A DNA stretch of 64,000 nt from positions 14,411,479 to 14,475,478 of the forward strand of contig JASSKH010000006.1 in assembly GCA_031763025.1 (NCBI GenBank), read 5' to 3'. Below the pieces are notes generated by a model that searched no databases, had not been told where the DNA came from, and saw only the letters and a program-made list of their open reading frames with translations. The translations under genes and the position numbers were made by a program. The stretch is from Macrocystis pyrifera. Lineage: Eukaryota > Sar > Phaeophyceae > Laminariales > Laminariaceae. Positions 21,480 through 32,738 of the stretch are shown here, in pieces (position 1 is the first letter of the stretch; every line of letters starts with the position of its first letter).

Positions 21480-21492
21480 GCGAGTAGGCTTC
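21044..21492. other. AT-rich TTAATA stretch and (CAA)n
   Basis: Repeated TATGTTAATA words on both strands at 21180-21340, then (CAA)n at 21446-21479. No gene. Confidence 0.6.
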
Positions 21493-21796
21493 TTGTTTTC
21501 GGGGGGCAGTAGGGTAGGAGGAGCTTTTCTTCTGTGCGATTGTACCGCGCCGTGACCCGAGCGAGGGTGACCATTATTATTATTAATAATAACCGGCTAT
21601 TAATAATTGGGCGCGGAATGTGAATGAAAAGAATAATAATCAAGATTTAGAAAAAAAAAACAAAAACATGTGGCTGGTATATAGAGGGGTGGGAAGACGA
21701 AAAGGCTCCTCTTTTCTGCGAGATCACGCCGCTGCTCGGGCGGCGCGGGTGCGCAACCAGTAACCAACAACCGTAGTACGCGGAGCATGATATGAT
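21493..21796. repeat. Direct repeat A, left copy
   Basis: About 304 bp from TTGTTTTCGGGGGGCAGTA to GAGCATGATATGAT; includes an AT-rich dyad (TATTAATAATAACCGGCTATTAATAATTGG region). Confidence 0.9.
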
Positions 21797-21801
21797 TTCT
21801 G

Positions 21802-21863
21802 CTGTAACATAGCGTCGTAGGTTAATTCGTATATAGTTTGGGATCAATGAGGCCTCCTGCTGC
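21802..21863. repeat. Direct repeat B, left copy
   Basis: Starts TGTAACATAGCGTCGTAGG, six bases after repeat A, and ends TGAGGCCTCCTGCTGCG. Confidence 0.9.
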
Positions 21864-22193
21864 GATCAGCCGGAGACTCTCACCCGGGGTTACTACCCCC
21901 GTGTTGATTCTCTGGCAATCAACGCGGGACGTCGTCGCAGAGAGTAGGTACCCCGGTAAAATACACACTAAAACAACTGATGTCGTTGTCGACGGTACAC
22001 CTCGCTACCAACGACGGGCGGGCGAGATGGTCTGTTTTCCCTAGCCTCTTCTACTTTGTCGTGCTGTTGTCGAGCTGCGCTGTCGACCACGGAGTGGGCT
22101 TTAACCGCCGCCTCCCAGTACAACAAGAGGCTTTTTCCGAAGAGGGGTTCGCCCTGCTGGCGTCCCCTCTCTTCTTCCTTCGAGATTACTAAC

Positions 22194-22260
22194 TGTTGTA
22201 ACATAGCGTCGTAGGTTAATTCGTATATAGTTTGGGATCAATGAGGCCTCTCTGCTGCGG
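22194..22260. repeat. Direct repeat B, right copy
   Basis: Matches 21802-21863 almost perfectly; 117 bp downstream (plus strand) the recombinase relic ends. Confidence 0.9.
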
Positions 22261-22376
22261 CATGAGATCACACCCATACGTGTTTTTCTTTCCTTATCTC
22301 AGTGTCGCCGCTCGATCATCTCTTCTCCTTTCCCATGCGGGTTCCTTTCCTTTACCATCATTCCCAAACTTATAGC

Positions 22377-22853
22377 CTAGTCTTTCCCTGGGTTCTGCGA
22401 TCGCCGGATGTCCCGTGGGAACGCCGCGTATGATTTCCCGAACCCCTCAGACAGTGGTAAAGCGTTTGCCTGGATGAAGGCCGTGTCTCGCGAACATTTC
22501 GCTCCGTTCGAAGCCGACGCGGATGCTGTCATCCCTACGTATCTGCTGGCTACGGCCGGGGACCCCCATCCCACGTATTCCATGAGGATGTCCATGGCCA
22601 TCCCATCCATGTGGTGACTCGCCGCCCCCCCTACCCGAAAAGAGTGCAGCGAGTACCGCTTGTGCTCCATACTCGCTGCTCTCAAGTGGAGACCTGGAGG
22701 TTCGAGGTCATCTGCGCCGGCGTTAGCGCCAGCTCCTCCTTGTCTCCGCTCTCGAGGACGCTCGGGAAAAGGAACCCTGAGTCCTCCGTGAGTGCCCACT
22801 GCATGGACTCCGCCGCCTGCCGGTACTCGATCATGGCCGCCACTGCACAGATT
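22377..22853 (-). pseudogene. Tyrosine recombinase, C-terminal catalytic part
   Basis: Tyrosine recombinases insert circular element DNA by strand exchange. The minus strand gives IEYRQAAESMQWALT and FLFPSVLESGDKEELAL in one frame (22850-22690). After one frameshift comes HSFRVGGAASHH, which has the H-x-x-R pair of the active site. LMEYVGWGSPAVASRYVG follows, with a Trp at the usual His/Trp position and the likely nucleophilic Tyr in RYVG. The end is a 140-codon frame stopping at 22377. The N-terminal half is absent: homology stops where repeat A begins (22855). DIRS-type and Crypton-type recombinases both fit; the flanking repeats favour a DIRS/PAT-like source. Confidence 0.8.
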
Positions 22854-22854
22854 T

Positions 22855-23162
22855 GTTGTTTTCGGGGGGCAGTAAGGTAGGGTAGGAGGAGCTTTTCTTC
22901 TGTGCGATTGTACCGCGCCGCGACCCGAGCAAGGGTGACTACTATTATTACTAATAATAACCGGCTATTAATAATTGGGCGCGAAAACATGAATAATAGT
23001 AATCAAGATTTAGAAAAAAAAATATCACATTTGGCTGGTGCGAGTATAAATGGGGTGGGAAGACGAAAAGGCGCCTCTTTTCTGCGAGATCACGCCGCGA
23101 CTCGGCGGCGCGAGGTGCGCAACCAGTAACCAACAACCGTAGTGCGTGCAGCATGATATGAT
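22855..23162. repeat. Direct repeat A, right copy
   Basis: About 308 bp, a close match to 21493-21796 with small indels. Confidence 0.9.
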
Positions 23163-23237
23163 GTCACGAGTATTTGTGATAAATTTTAATACCTGCCTCC
23201 CTGGACGGAACAACACATAACAAAAAAGTTCCTACTA

Positions 23238-23342
23238 TTACGGGAGACCGTAGTAAATAGGTCCAAATATTGTTAGTAAAAATAGGAAAATATATAGTTT
23301 TTTGTGGGTACCGTTGGTCCTATTTACTATCTCCCCCCGTCA
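23238..23342 (-). mobile_element. MITE1, subfamily B
   Basis: Reads TTGTTAGTAAAAATAGG in the middle. Right end worn (CCCCGTCA). Confidence 0.85.
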
Positions 23343-23572
23343 TATTAATACTACGCACTATTAGTACTGCAGTAGTTGGATGGGTGGACGAGACATGGAC
23401 AGACATGCTTAAACTCTTCAGAAAAAACTGTCCGGGCCACACGTTTTTTGCTCAGAAACTACTTGGATTTAATACGGGAGAATGTTTGCGGAACAGTGAA
23501 GGGGTCCGTTAAGCCGTACTCGTACTGATACATACCATACAACTCACTAACGACGAAGCGTTTTGCCATCCG

Positions 23573-23573
<1 letters not shown>

Positions 23574-23615
<42 letters not shown>
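23574..23615 (+). repeat. (CAG)n microsatellite
   Basis: Fourteen CAG units; yields poly-Cys/Ser/Ala frames that are not genes. Confidence 0.95.
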
Positions 23616-23616
<1 letters not shown>

Positions 23617-23714
23617 GTGTTGTCAATAGCATGAGCACGATGAGTTTCGACATTGACCACCTTTAAAGAAAACATTTCCCAAGAAAGAAGAAGAAAAAAA
23701 AAAAAGTCAATGGA

Positions 23715-23905
23715 AAAGGAAGGAGCAAAGACAACGAACAGAGGACCGTAGATAAAGCATAAAAGGAAGTAGACATAGAAGGTATAGGTAGACCGGTTTC
23801 CTTTGTCATTTCCGGTGATGTCTTCTTGCAGGAATGTTTTGAGTGATCAACGTTCAAGCTCATCCATGCTGCACATTGATTGTCGGATCGCGAGCATAAT
23901 AATAA
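23715..23905 (+). mobile_element. 3' end of the RLE-type LINE
   Basis: Shares AAGCATAAAAGGAAGTAGACAT, TTTCCTTTGTCATTTCCG, GGAATGTTTTGAGTG and the terminal GCATAATAATAATG with the 3' UTR at 54690-54930. Contains no coding part: an extremely 5'-truncated insertion. Confidence 0.75.
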
Positions 23906-24187
23906 TGAAAAACAAACCAAAAGGAAAACGTATTGGCCTACAGTAGACAATTGGCCTACAGCAGTAGACTATTGGACTACAATAGCTTCATTGGACTACA
24001 GCAGTAGCTGCAACGTCCACCACTCAGAAACATCCCATAACAGACAAGAAAAGGACAAGAAGTACAAGGGGAAACCAATCAAAAACGAAGCATTCATACG
24101 TATACGCAATACATTTTGCGGAAAAACTGCTTGGAGTTAATATGGGATCATATCAGCGGAGCACTGAAAGGGTTCGCCCCTATACTA

Positions 24188-24290
24188 TTACGGGGGGGCA
24201 TAGTAAATAGGACCTACGGTACACACAAAAATCTATGTATTTCCCGAATTTTAGTATCAACATTAGGTCCTATTTACTATGGTCCCTCGG
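24188..24290 (+). mobile_element. MITE1, subfamily B
   Basis: Left end intact, right end runs into GGTCCCTCGGACCGAG without the final TAA. Confidence 0.85.
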
Positions 24291-24402
24291 ACCGAGCGAT
24301 TCGTCCCCCCGGTTGATGATTGGGGGTCAACTCGCAGATCCTCCGCGCGGTCGGCTTCGTCTCGGCCTCGTAGCCGCCACCCCTTCCCCCCCCCCTCCCG
24401 CT

Positions 24403-24430
24403 CCCCCCCCCCCCCCCCCCCCCCCCCCCC
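24403..24430 (+). repeat. Poly-C run (28 bp)
   Basis: Preceded by a C-rich stretch from 24380. One of several long G or C runs in the window. Confidence 0.95.
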
Positions 24431-24995
24431 GCCGACGCCACAGTAAGCGTAGATGGGCGCGGTGACGGAGTGTATCGCTTCACATGTCTGTTAGGAATAT
24501 GCAGGACGGGACACAGCGTATTCCTTGGCAGGTTTATGGGTTTGCCCCATTTAGTGAGCAGGCGTTCGTTGTTAGTTATTTATGTATGTATGCGTGTGTA
24601 TTGGCGATTACTTGTAGAGATAGAAGGATGAGGGCAGTTGTATGCCACAAAAAAAATGTCGCGACCGCAGGGCAATGCCATGAATAACGTTAGTGCTGAG
24701 CGTCGGAGAGTCGATACCGAGACGATACCGATAAAAGAAAGAACCATATTATTCGATATTTGATAATATCGAGAATCGTTTTCAATACGTGCACCCATGA
24801 AGAACAAAAACTGGCAAAATCGATACTGTTTCGATCATCAATACTACCGAAACTTTTATTCAGAGTGTTGAGCAAAACGAACACGGGGATGCAAGAGGGG
24901 GTGGAGGGCAAATCACGTTTGCTTTTTTTTCAATCCTTTTTTTTTTCCATCCCATTTGTTATCTCCGCCCTTGTTTTCTCTCTCTCTCTCTTCTA

Positions 24996-25100
24996 TTACT
25001 GGGGAACATAATAAATACGACCTATGGTACACACAAAATCCTGTTAATTTACTTATTTTTACTAACAATATTTGGTCCCATTTACTATGGTCCCCCGTAA
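24996..25100 (+). mobile_element. MITE1, subfamily B
   Basis: Left end worn (TTACTGGGGAACATAATAAA), right end TTACTATGGTCCCCCGTAA intact. Confidence 0.85.
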
Positions 25101-25470
25101 TAATCGTAACTCAGATCTGGGGTCACCTACATTCTTGCCTTGGCAGGCATTTTTTTCGCGAGAAGACTCCTGAAGCCCTTTCTTCCCTCCTCGTCGACTA
25201 TTACAATTTTCGAATTTCGATATATCGCAAGTTCGATCTTCCGATATATCAAAACGTTCGAGACGATATCCAACGCGAAACAGCACGTTGCTTTAGTCAG
25301 GCGGTGTTGGGGTGTCTGTGTCAACGGAAAACTCCCGAGCGCGCCGGTGGCGTCAACTACTTAAGAGTTTGTGCGTGGAATCATGTTTTGCGGTGTGGTA
25401 TAATAGGAGAGTTAACTAAGAATTGCCGCCGTGGTGCAAAAAAATAATGAAACCCTTCGTTGTTCTGTCT
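25101..25470. other. No recognised gene
   Basis: Carries a dyad of TTCGATATAT / ATATCGAAAT words near 25215-25250. Open frames of under 165 aa overlap the MITE on the left and show no family features. Confidence 0.4.
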
Positions 25471-25570
25471 TTGCTCCATAGTTAACGGGACCAAATATTG
25501 CTAGTAAAAATAGGTAAATATATAGGTTTTTATGTATACCATAGGTCCTATTAACTATGGACCCCCGGAA
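25471..25570 (-). mobile_element. MITE1, subfamily A
   Basis: Left end lost (begins at GCTCCATAGTTAAC), right end CTATGGACCCCCGGAA. Confidence 0.8.
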
Positions 25571-26167
25571 TAGGAATGTTCATGAGTGGCAACAGTTGAA
25601 GCCTATCATTCTCGCGTTTTGACATGCAGCACGTTGTCGGACGGCAAAAAAGAACAAAACGCAGAAGAAACGGACGGAAAAATAAGCGTGTCTATCCGCC
25701 ATGATGACCTGTGCCCGGCAGAGAAAATGACACCCATTTGTGTAACATATACATATATATATATACTGTTCCGCCGGATGCCATACTCTCGGCCGTTTTT
25801 TTTTTCAGTCTTTTAGACGAAAATCTTTTCCACGGCCCTTATTTACACAACAGAAAAAGCTCTGTGCTTTAAGGGTATACTGATATATATATAAATATTT
25901 TGCGTTTGCCACCCGAGAATGTTTCATACCGTAATATGGTATATATACACTGTACTTGGTACTGTAATATTTCGTCTATACCTGGTACTCTTCTAGCCCT
26001 TGGTCACGAAAAGGTAAATAATATATCCCGTGGTCACGAAAAGGTATTACTGCTTTAGCCCGTGGTCACGAAAACGTAAATAATATATCCCGTGGTCACG
26101 AAAAAGTACTGCTTTCGCCCGTGGTCACGAAAAAGTGATAATCTAGGCCGTTGTGATATGGTATAGT

Positions 26168-26575
26168 ATCGGGCTATAGAAGTGGTTATGGTACAGCCCG
26201 CAGTATCAAAGCCCTGAACACCCTACGAGTACTCCCGGGGCTCGGAAGCTTCCTTTGCAGTACAATGGTTAGGATAGCCGCTAGGAAAAGAGTAGACAAG
26301 CGCCCGACGAGGAAAGTTCTTCGGACAAGTGTCTTTACCCCCGTCCAGCGGGTTCATAGAAGGAGAGCAGAGTGGGCTTGACGCCTTGAATCAAGCCTCT
26401 GTCGAATCACTCTCTCAACAGCTCCCTTATCTCTCACTATGAAGAGGAAACATACGACAACACAAGAAGACGTCTCCTGAACAAGAGAAGCTGCCTTCCT
26501 AACCAGTTCCGATAGTACCTTCGTTCAATCCCTTTACTACGATAATCGGGCTATACTGCACTTGGCGTCGACGGC
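26168..26575 (+). mobile_element. LTR-like insertion with tRNA-Ser-type PBS
   Basis: Bounded by ATCGGGCTATA at 26168 and again at 26545. The right copy is followed after 7 bp by CTTGGCGTCGACGGCAGGA, the same primer-binding-site type as at 9432 and 16881. The body differs from LTR2 and from the short LTRs. A remnant 5' LTR plus PBS is the simplest reading; the copia gag relic at 27716 may belong to it. Confidence 0.45.
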
Positions 26576-26782
26576 AGGACCCACCGTGGTCAGGAAAAGG
26601 TACCAATCTAACGCGTGGTCACGCAAAGGTACCAGGTACTACTCTAGCCCGTGGTCACGAAAAAATGTTAAATGAGCCCGTGGTCACGAAAAGGTACCAA
26701 TCTACCGCGTCACGAAAAGGTACTAATCTAGCCCGTGGTCACGAAAAGGTACCAACATAATCCGTGGTCACGAAACGCACTA

Positions 26783-27432
26783 AGTCTGGTTCTTATGGGA
26801 ACCAGAAACCGGAAAACAAAACCGGATTTCGCTTCATCGTGTAGAAACCCCAGGGTAGTGCCGTCGGTAGGCATGAGCCATTTCCGATTACTGCCCAAAC
26901 ATGAAAACCTGTGCTTTCAACACAGCACCCGCCGCCGCCAATTTCTCGCCTCACAGGGCACGAGATGACGCCAAACCTTCGAGGCAATATGCTCTGAGAG
27001 TGTTCGCTACCAAATTTGAGGGTCGTTACAGCTGTTTGGCAGGAGTTCTCGCTCGAGACATCGGAGCCTGACCCGGTTTTTTTCCAGACGGAAATGGGAC
27101 CCAGGTTCGTCTCTGAAAAAAACGGGCCAGAAATGGGCCAGGCTGTCACGTCTCGAGCGAGAACTCCGGCCACACAGCATGAACGACCCTCAAACTTGAT
27201 AGCGAGCACTCTCAGAGCAGTAGGGCATATAGCCTCGAACGTTTGACGTCATCTCGTACCCTGTGAGGCGAGGGATCATCGGCGGTGGTAGTTGTTTTGT
27301 GTTGAAAACGCAGCTTTTTTCCTGCAGCGGCATACAAAATAATATCTCCCATCGGCTGTGTGGGTTTCAACACCATAAAGGGGAAATCCTGTTCTGTTTT
27401 CTGGTTTCTGCTCCCATAAGAGTCAGCCTAAC
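26783..27432. mobile_element. Foldback element, about 650 bp, TAA duplication
   Basis: The two halves are imperfect reverse complements over about 300 bp each (for example CTTATGGGAACCAGAAACC with GGTTTCTGCTCCCATAAG, and CTCGCTCGAGAC with GTCTCGAGCGAG). The centre is near 27100. The ends GTCTGGTTCTTATGGG and CCCATAAGAGTCAGCC are each flanked by TAA. A 3-bp TWA-type duplication suggests a PIF/Harbinger-like non-autonomous element. Open frames within it are by-products of the palindrome. Confidence 0.7.
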
Positions 27433-27715
27433 ATAGAACGTGGTCACGAAAAACTACCGACCTATTGCGCGGTCACGAAGAAAGCATCAATCTAGCCCGT
27501 GGACACGAAAAGGCACTGCTACTATAGCTCCCGTGGTCACAAAAAGGTATTCACTCATCTAACCCGTAGTCACGAGAAAGGCACAACCAGGAGTTTACAG
27601 GTGGCATTCTAGGCAGGAAAACTCATTCGGGCTACGTACAGCGTATAATGTAGTACAATCAGTAGTATACCGCATTAAGGATAGGCGCGAGCTGCTGCAC
27701 ACGCTGCACACAGAG

Positions 27716-28200
27716 TTGCCACAGAAGCTGGAACAGCTGTACAAGAACAACTATCTCAGGGAGAGTTACCACGATCTACATCGGGAGCTGTGCTGCTGGG
27801 AGGCACCGCTGCTACGATCATCGACATCTGGGAGCTATTGCTGGACACTGCGAGTACTGCTGCACGGTGGGGACTTCAACCCCGGCAAACAACAGGCGGC
27901 TCTTCTGGTGACCAAGCACACAGAAGGAAAACGCGGAACACGTGGAAACGGAAAGAAAGCGGTGAAGGAGCTGGAGTCGAAGTGCCTGAGGATCACAAAA
28001 GAGACCATACGCGCCACACCGGAGGTGCTCGCGACCACGAGCATGTCGTCCGGACAGGACCCCGACAATTACATCAACGATCTCACACGACTACGTAACC
28101 TGCTGACCGAGATGGAGGAACCTATCACGGACAGGCACTTCACAGACGTTCTCTAAGGTCTGAAGGAGGAGTACAGGGACCGCCAGCTAGGGGTCACCTT
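27716..28200 (+). pseudogene. Ty1/copia gag (UBN2-type) relic
   Basis: Gag forms the retrotransposon particle. The frame 27716-28156 ends with GQDPDNYINDLTRLRNLL and EEPITDRHFTDVL. After one in-frame stop it continues GLKEEYRDRQLGVTLATSTTS, which matches the C-terminal half of the copia gag domain (patterns 'G-x-D-P-x-x-Y', 'L-R-x-x-L', 'F-T-D-x-x-x-G-L-x-x-E-Y'). The upstream half is poorly conserved and may be shifted. No zinc knuckle, protease or RT follows; a minisatellite begins instead. Confidence 0.7.
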
Positions 28201-28325
28201 AGCAACAAGCACCACCAGCTAGGGGTCGTCTTATCAACAGGGACCGCTAATTAGGGATCGCCTTATCAACAGGGACCGCCAGCTAGGGGTCGCCTTATCA
28301 ACGCCAGATCGCCGGGAAAACATTT
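28160..28325 (+). repeat. Minisatellite, about 36-bp unit
   Basis: Units with AGGGACCGCCAGCTAGGGGT and CGCCTTATCAAC repeat about four times directly after the copia gag stop. The first unit overlaps the gag tail, so the repeat was probably born from it. Confidence 0.8.
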
Positions 28326-30283
28326 CACGGGATCGCTGCAAAAAAGCGCTTGGGATTGCCGAAAAGATATCTATCGAATCGCTACAGCGCTGTTCGATGG
28401 GGCTGCCGGAGCTTCCGGAGCCGCCACACTAACAACAACAACGCGGGGTCGCCGAAGCGTCTTTTCGGGATCGGACCACAGTATATCGATCTATTGGGAT
28501 TGCCGGGGGAGAATGTCTTCTGGAATCGCCACATCATCATCGATCGTTTTGGGCTGCTGGGACAACGCTTCTGGGGTCACGGGACATCTTCATCGTGTTT
28601 AGGACTGCGCCGGAACATCACTTCTGGAGTCGCTGAACGCCATCATCATCTGGATCACTAGGAGGACATCTGCGTCACCTGGGGTCGCACGGCAAGGTTT
28701 ATTTGCTTCGTAGTACGTAGCACTACACGTCTTCTTTGTTTGGGAGGGCGGTCAGAAACAAACGTGGTTATGCTGCTAGACTATTTGTGCAAGGTTTTCG
28801 TTTTGTAGTAGCACCACACACGTCTTCTTTGTACGGGGGGGGCGGGCAGAAACGTGGTCGGCCGCTACAGTAAGTAGTTATTTCTGTTTTTTGGTCAACA
28901 AACTGATCGTTGGAATATTGTTCATTCTTGAGATGTAGTTGTGAGTTTTTTGCAGTACTACGTCTTGCCTCTCTCCAACACAAACATGCCTTCAACTGTT
29001 CATTCACCCTTTGGGCGGTACAATACCATGGCAGTGTGGGATGTGTTTCAGAAACAAAGTACAACGGTTAACACTGCTGTTCGACTGGTATCCATTCAGA
29101 AGTGAAACCTACGCCAGCAACGGCGCCGTGGTGTGTAGCGTACGGAGTAATTTCGTACCGAGTATGTCTGTCTGGTATATGTATAGTGACACCCCGTGCG
29201 GGTTCCATGGTCCGTGTGTGATTTTTCGGTTTACATGCTCGTCCATGCTTCAAACCGGTCACAGCAGTAGTACGCCCTTTATATTGCCAGGCTATGCGTG
29301 TTGTTGCATTAGCTGTACAAGGGTTGGTCACCCATCATAAGCGAAGCAGGAACAACGGTTGATGTTGTTGCGACGCCGCAAAGGAGTAATGAAACTTTGT
29401 TGCGACATAGCGACGGATGCACACGTAAAATATGCAAGCGAGTTGTACAGACAAGTACACTGACCAAGTAACGAGAGTTAAAACTTTTGAGCAGATATTA
29501 CTGAGTAAGTTATGACACATTCAGAAAATATCACGAAAGAGTACGCTAGAACTTAGTGGTTGGTTAATCCAAATAGATAGTTGAATGTAGCAAGTTTGAC
29601 GATGTCACCTCCATCGAGGGGTCGTATTAAGGATAGTTACCATGCTACCCAGCAGTAGCCAGTAGCCTATATTGAGTCGCTGATCGGTAACATGAGCCGT
29701 TTGTAGCAAGTAGACCACAGCAGCACAACGGGGTGCTATGGCAGTACAGCAGAGCGGTGTGTTACATGCCGATTCGGTAGATATGCGGCATGATCAAATG
29801 TCGTTTTGGTAGATTCAGAACACAAAAACTCGGGAGAACCCCAGATGATCAAACTGATGTTCAAGGGTCCCCGGGGTCCTCGGGTTTGCTTTGTGTCTAC
29901 AGGTTGGTGTAGGGTATTCGTGCTTGGTTTTTGTTTTGGTTGAGCTGAGACAAGCGAGACTGCACCGCGCACTCTACCACTCTATCTACTTATCTCCCTT
30001 TCTTTCTCTTCTTCCATCCTGTCCTGTTGGACATGACCGATAATGATACAACAAGCCTGACAGCCTTTCTTTCGTAATATGCTCTTCTAAGCTTGATGAT
30101 CGTATTATACGCAGCAACCAGCTGGCAAAGCTCAGCTGATAGTGCTCACCTCCACCGCGGGCTGCCTGACGTAACTCAGGAACCACGCACCACACCCCCC
30201 AATGCAGACTTCCTGCTAAGATACCGGTATCGTACCAGTACCAGGATTAATACACCCGGTTCCACGACCCAACTACCGTGAAT
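28326..30283. other. No gene seen; one local duplication
   Basis: CACGTCTTCTTTGT followed by GGGCGG(G/T)CAGAAAC occurs at about 28725 and again at about 28820, a diverged tandem duplication. No protein family or RNA was recognised between 28900 and 30280. Confidence 0.45.
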
Positions 30284-31494
<1,211 letters not shown>

Positions 31495-31634
31495 TGTACT
31501 CGTTTGTTGCTTGCATTTGACCATTGACCTCGTATCCCTTTCGAGACGGAGCACCGTTCCTACTCCTAATAGAGACACCTCCAACAATTGGGCGCTCATT
31601 TCGTTGTTTCCATAAATGACATAAAAACTTTTTG
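31495..31634 (-). repeat. LINE 3' UTR, copy that belongs to the long element
   Basis: Directly after the last ORF2 codon. Same orientation as, and about 88% identical to, 35680-35827; on the sense strand it ends GAGTACACCCCCC followed by C-rich sequence. Confidence 0.85.
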
Positions 31635-32665
31635 CTAACTCTTATCCCCTTCCTGTTTGGCCTCCTGTGGCCACCATCTATCTCCTTGGATAGCGATCGT
31701 TTTCTCGCTGCTATTCATTGTATCAAACTCCTTCATGTCACATTCGTCTATTTTCCTCATCTCCTCTTCTAACACATCCCGTTCCTCCTTGTATATTTCA
31801 CATTCTCCTACTATGTGAGTTCTACTCTCTATTGCTTTGCCACACGGGCACATCCGTGCATCTACTTCCTCCTCCCGGCTATTGATATGCCTATTTCTTC
31901 TTTCTGGCCTCCTTGTATATTTCACATTCTCCTACTAAGTGAGTTCTACTCTCTATTGCTTTGCCACACGGGCACATCCGTGCATCTACTTCCTCCTCCT
32001 CCCGGCTACTGGGATACCTCTTTCTTCTTTCTGGCAGGTCCAAGTCACCTACACGAAAGCTCAGTTTCAGCGTTTTCGCGAAGTCCATTGGGCCGTGCAA
32101 ATACGTCCTATTCCTTCGCTCAATCCCCCGTGTATATCTCTTAAGTGTTTTTTTTTCCGATTCCACCTTGGTTCTTAGCGCTAGCCTTTCCCTTCTTTCT
32201 ATCCTTTCTTATATTTCTGCCTTGTGCCTCCCAAACTTCCCTGCGGACATCACCTCTTCTTGGTTTCCCCCTATATCCTTCCATACTTTCTCAACTACGT
32301 CATCCCACCTTATTCCAGCTCGCCCTTTTTTTACTTTCTCCCATACAGCTCTGTCAACTATAGGTGGTAACCTCTTTTTTTGGCATGTTCCTTACTTTAT
32401 ATTGCCATTTCAACTTTCTCATGTCTCTATTTGTCTTGAGTGGGTGCATTCCCAGTTCTGCTCTTAATACTGTACTACTAGTCGTACTTGAGCAACTTAG
32501 GATTTTTTTAGCTACTGTCATTTGTATTGTTTCCAACTGTTTTACGAGTTTCGCGTTCCCTTCCCATACTTCTCCTGCATATTCTAGCTTTGGTACTATC
32601 ACATTCATCAGGATACATCTCTTAATCCTAGTGTCAAGGTGCGAGTCTGTTAGGATCGCATCCAT
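31635..32665 (-). pseudogene. LINE ORF2 C-terminal region with CCHC motif
   Basis: After the RT, a frame at 32665-32354 reads IKRCILMNVIVPKLEYAGEVW, the usual thumb-like region of LINE ORF2 proteins. A later frame has MCPCGKAIESRTHIVGECEIY, a C-x-C...H...C zinc motif. A 124-bp tandem duplication (31791-31914 against 31915-32038) has doubled that motif. Frames change at least twice. The protein ends in the charged tail QEAKQEGDKS at 31635. Confidence 0.75.
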
Positions 32666-32738
32666 CTTGCCTACGTGTGTTTACCGTTTCCTATTACGTT
32701 TGCTATATGTGTATCCCAAGACCAGTACTTGGAGATCT

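Larger units (their letters stand above)
21493..23162 (-). mobile_element. Tyrosine-recombinase retroelement relic with split direct repeats
   Basis: Two repeat pairs enclose a tyrosine-recombinase fragment. Repeat A is at 21493-21796 and 22855-23162; repeat B is at 21802-21863 and 22194-22260, all in the same orientation. Read on the minus strand the order is A, recombinase, B, 330 bp, B, A. Non-LTR-type direct repeats split around a YR gene are the hallmark of DIRS/Ngaro/PAT-like elements, though the exact order differs from the textbook A-B-A-B. RT was not found. Confidence 0.65.
25998..27580 (+). repeat. CGTGGTCACGAAAAGG dispersed array (about 17 units)
   Basis: The unit (T)AGCCCGTGGTCACGAAAAGGTA recurs about every 25-35 bp at 25998-26140 (5 units), 26583-26775 (7) and 27439-27580 (5). 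The core CGTGGTCACG has complementary arms CGTG and CACG. Two insertions, 26168-26575 and 26783-27432, split the array. Confidence 0.85.

Noticed and set aside
26793-27246. Open frames of 138 and 76 aa on opposite strands
   Set aside because: Both lie within the foldback palindrome and mirror each other.
25998-27580. CRISPR array
   Set aside because: Units diverge, spacing is short and uneven, no cas genes, and the DNA is eukaryotic.
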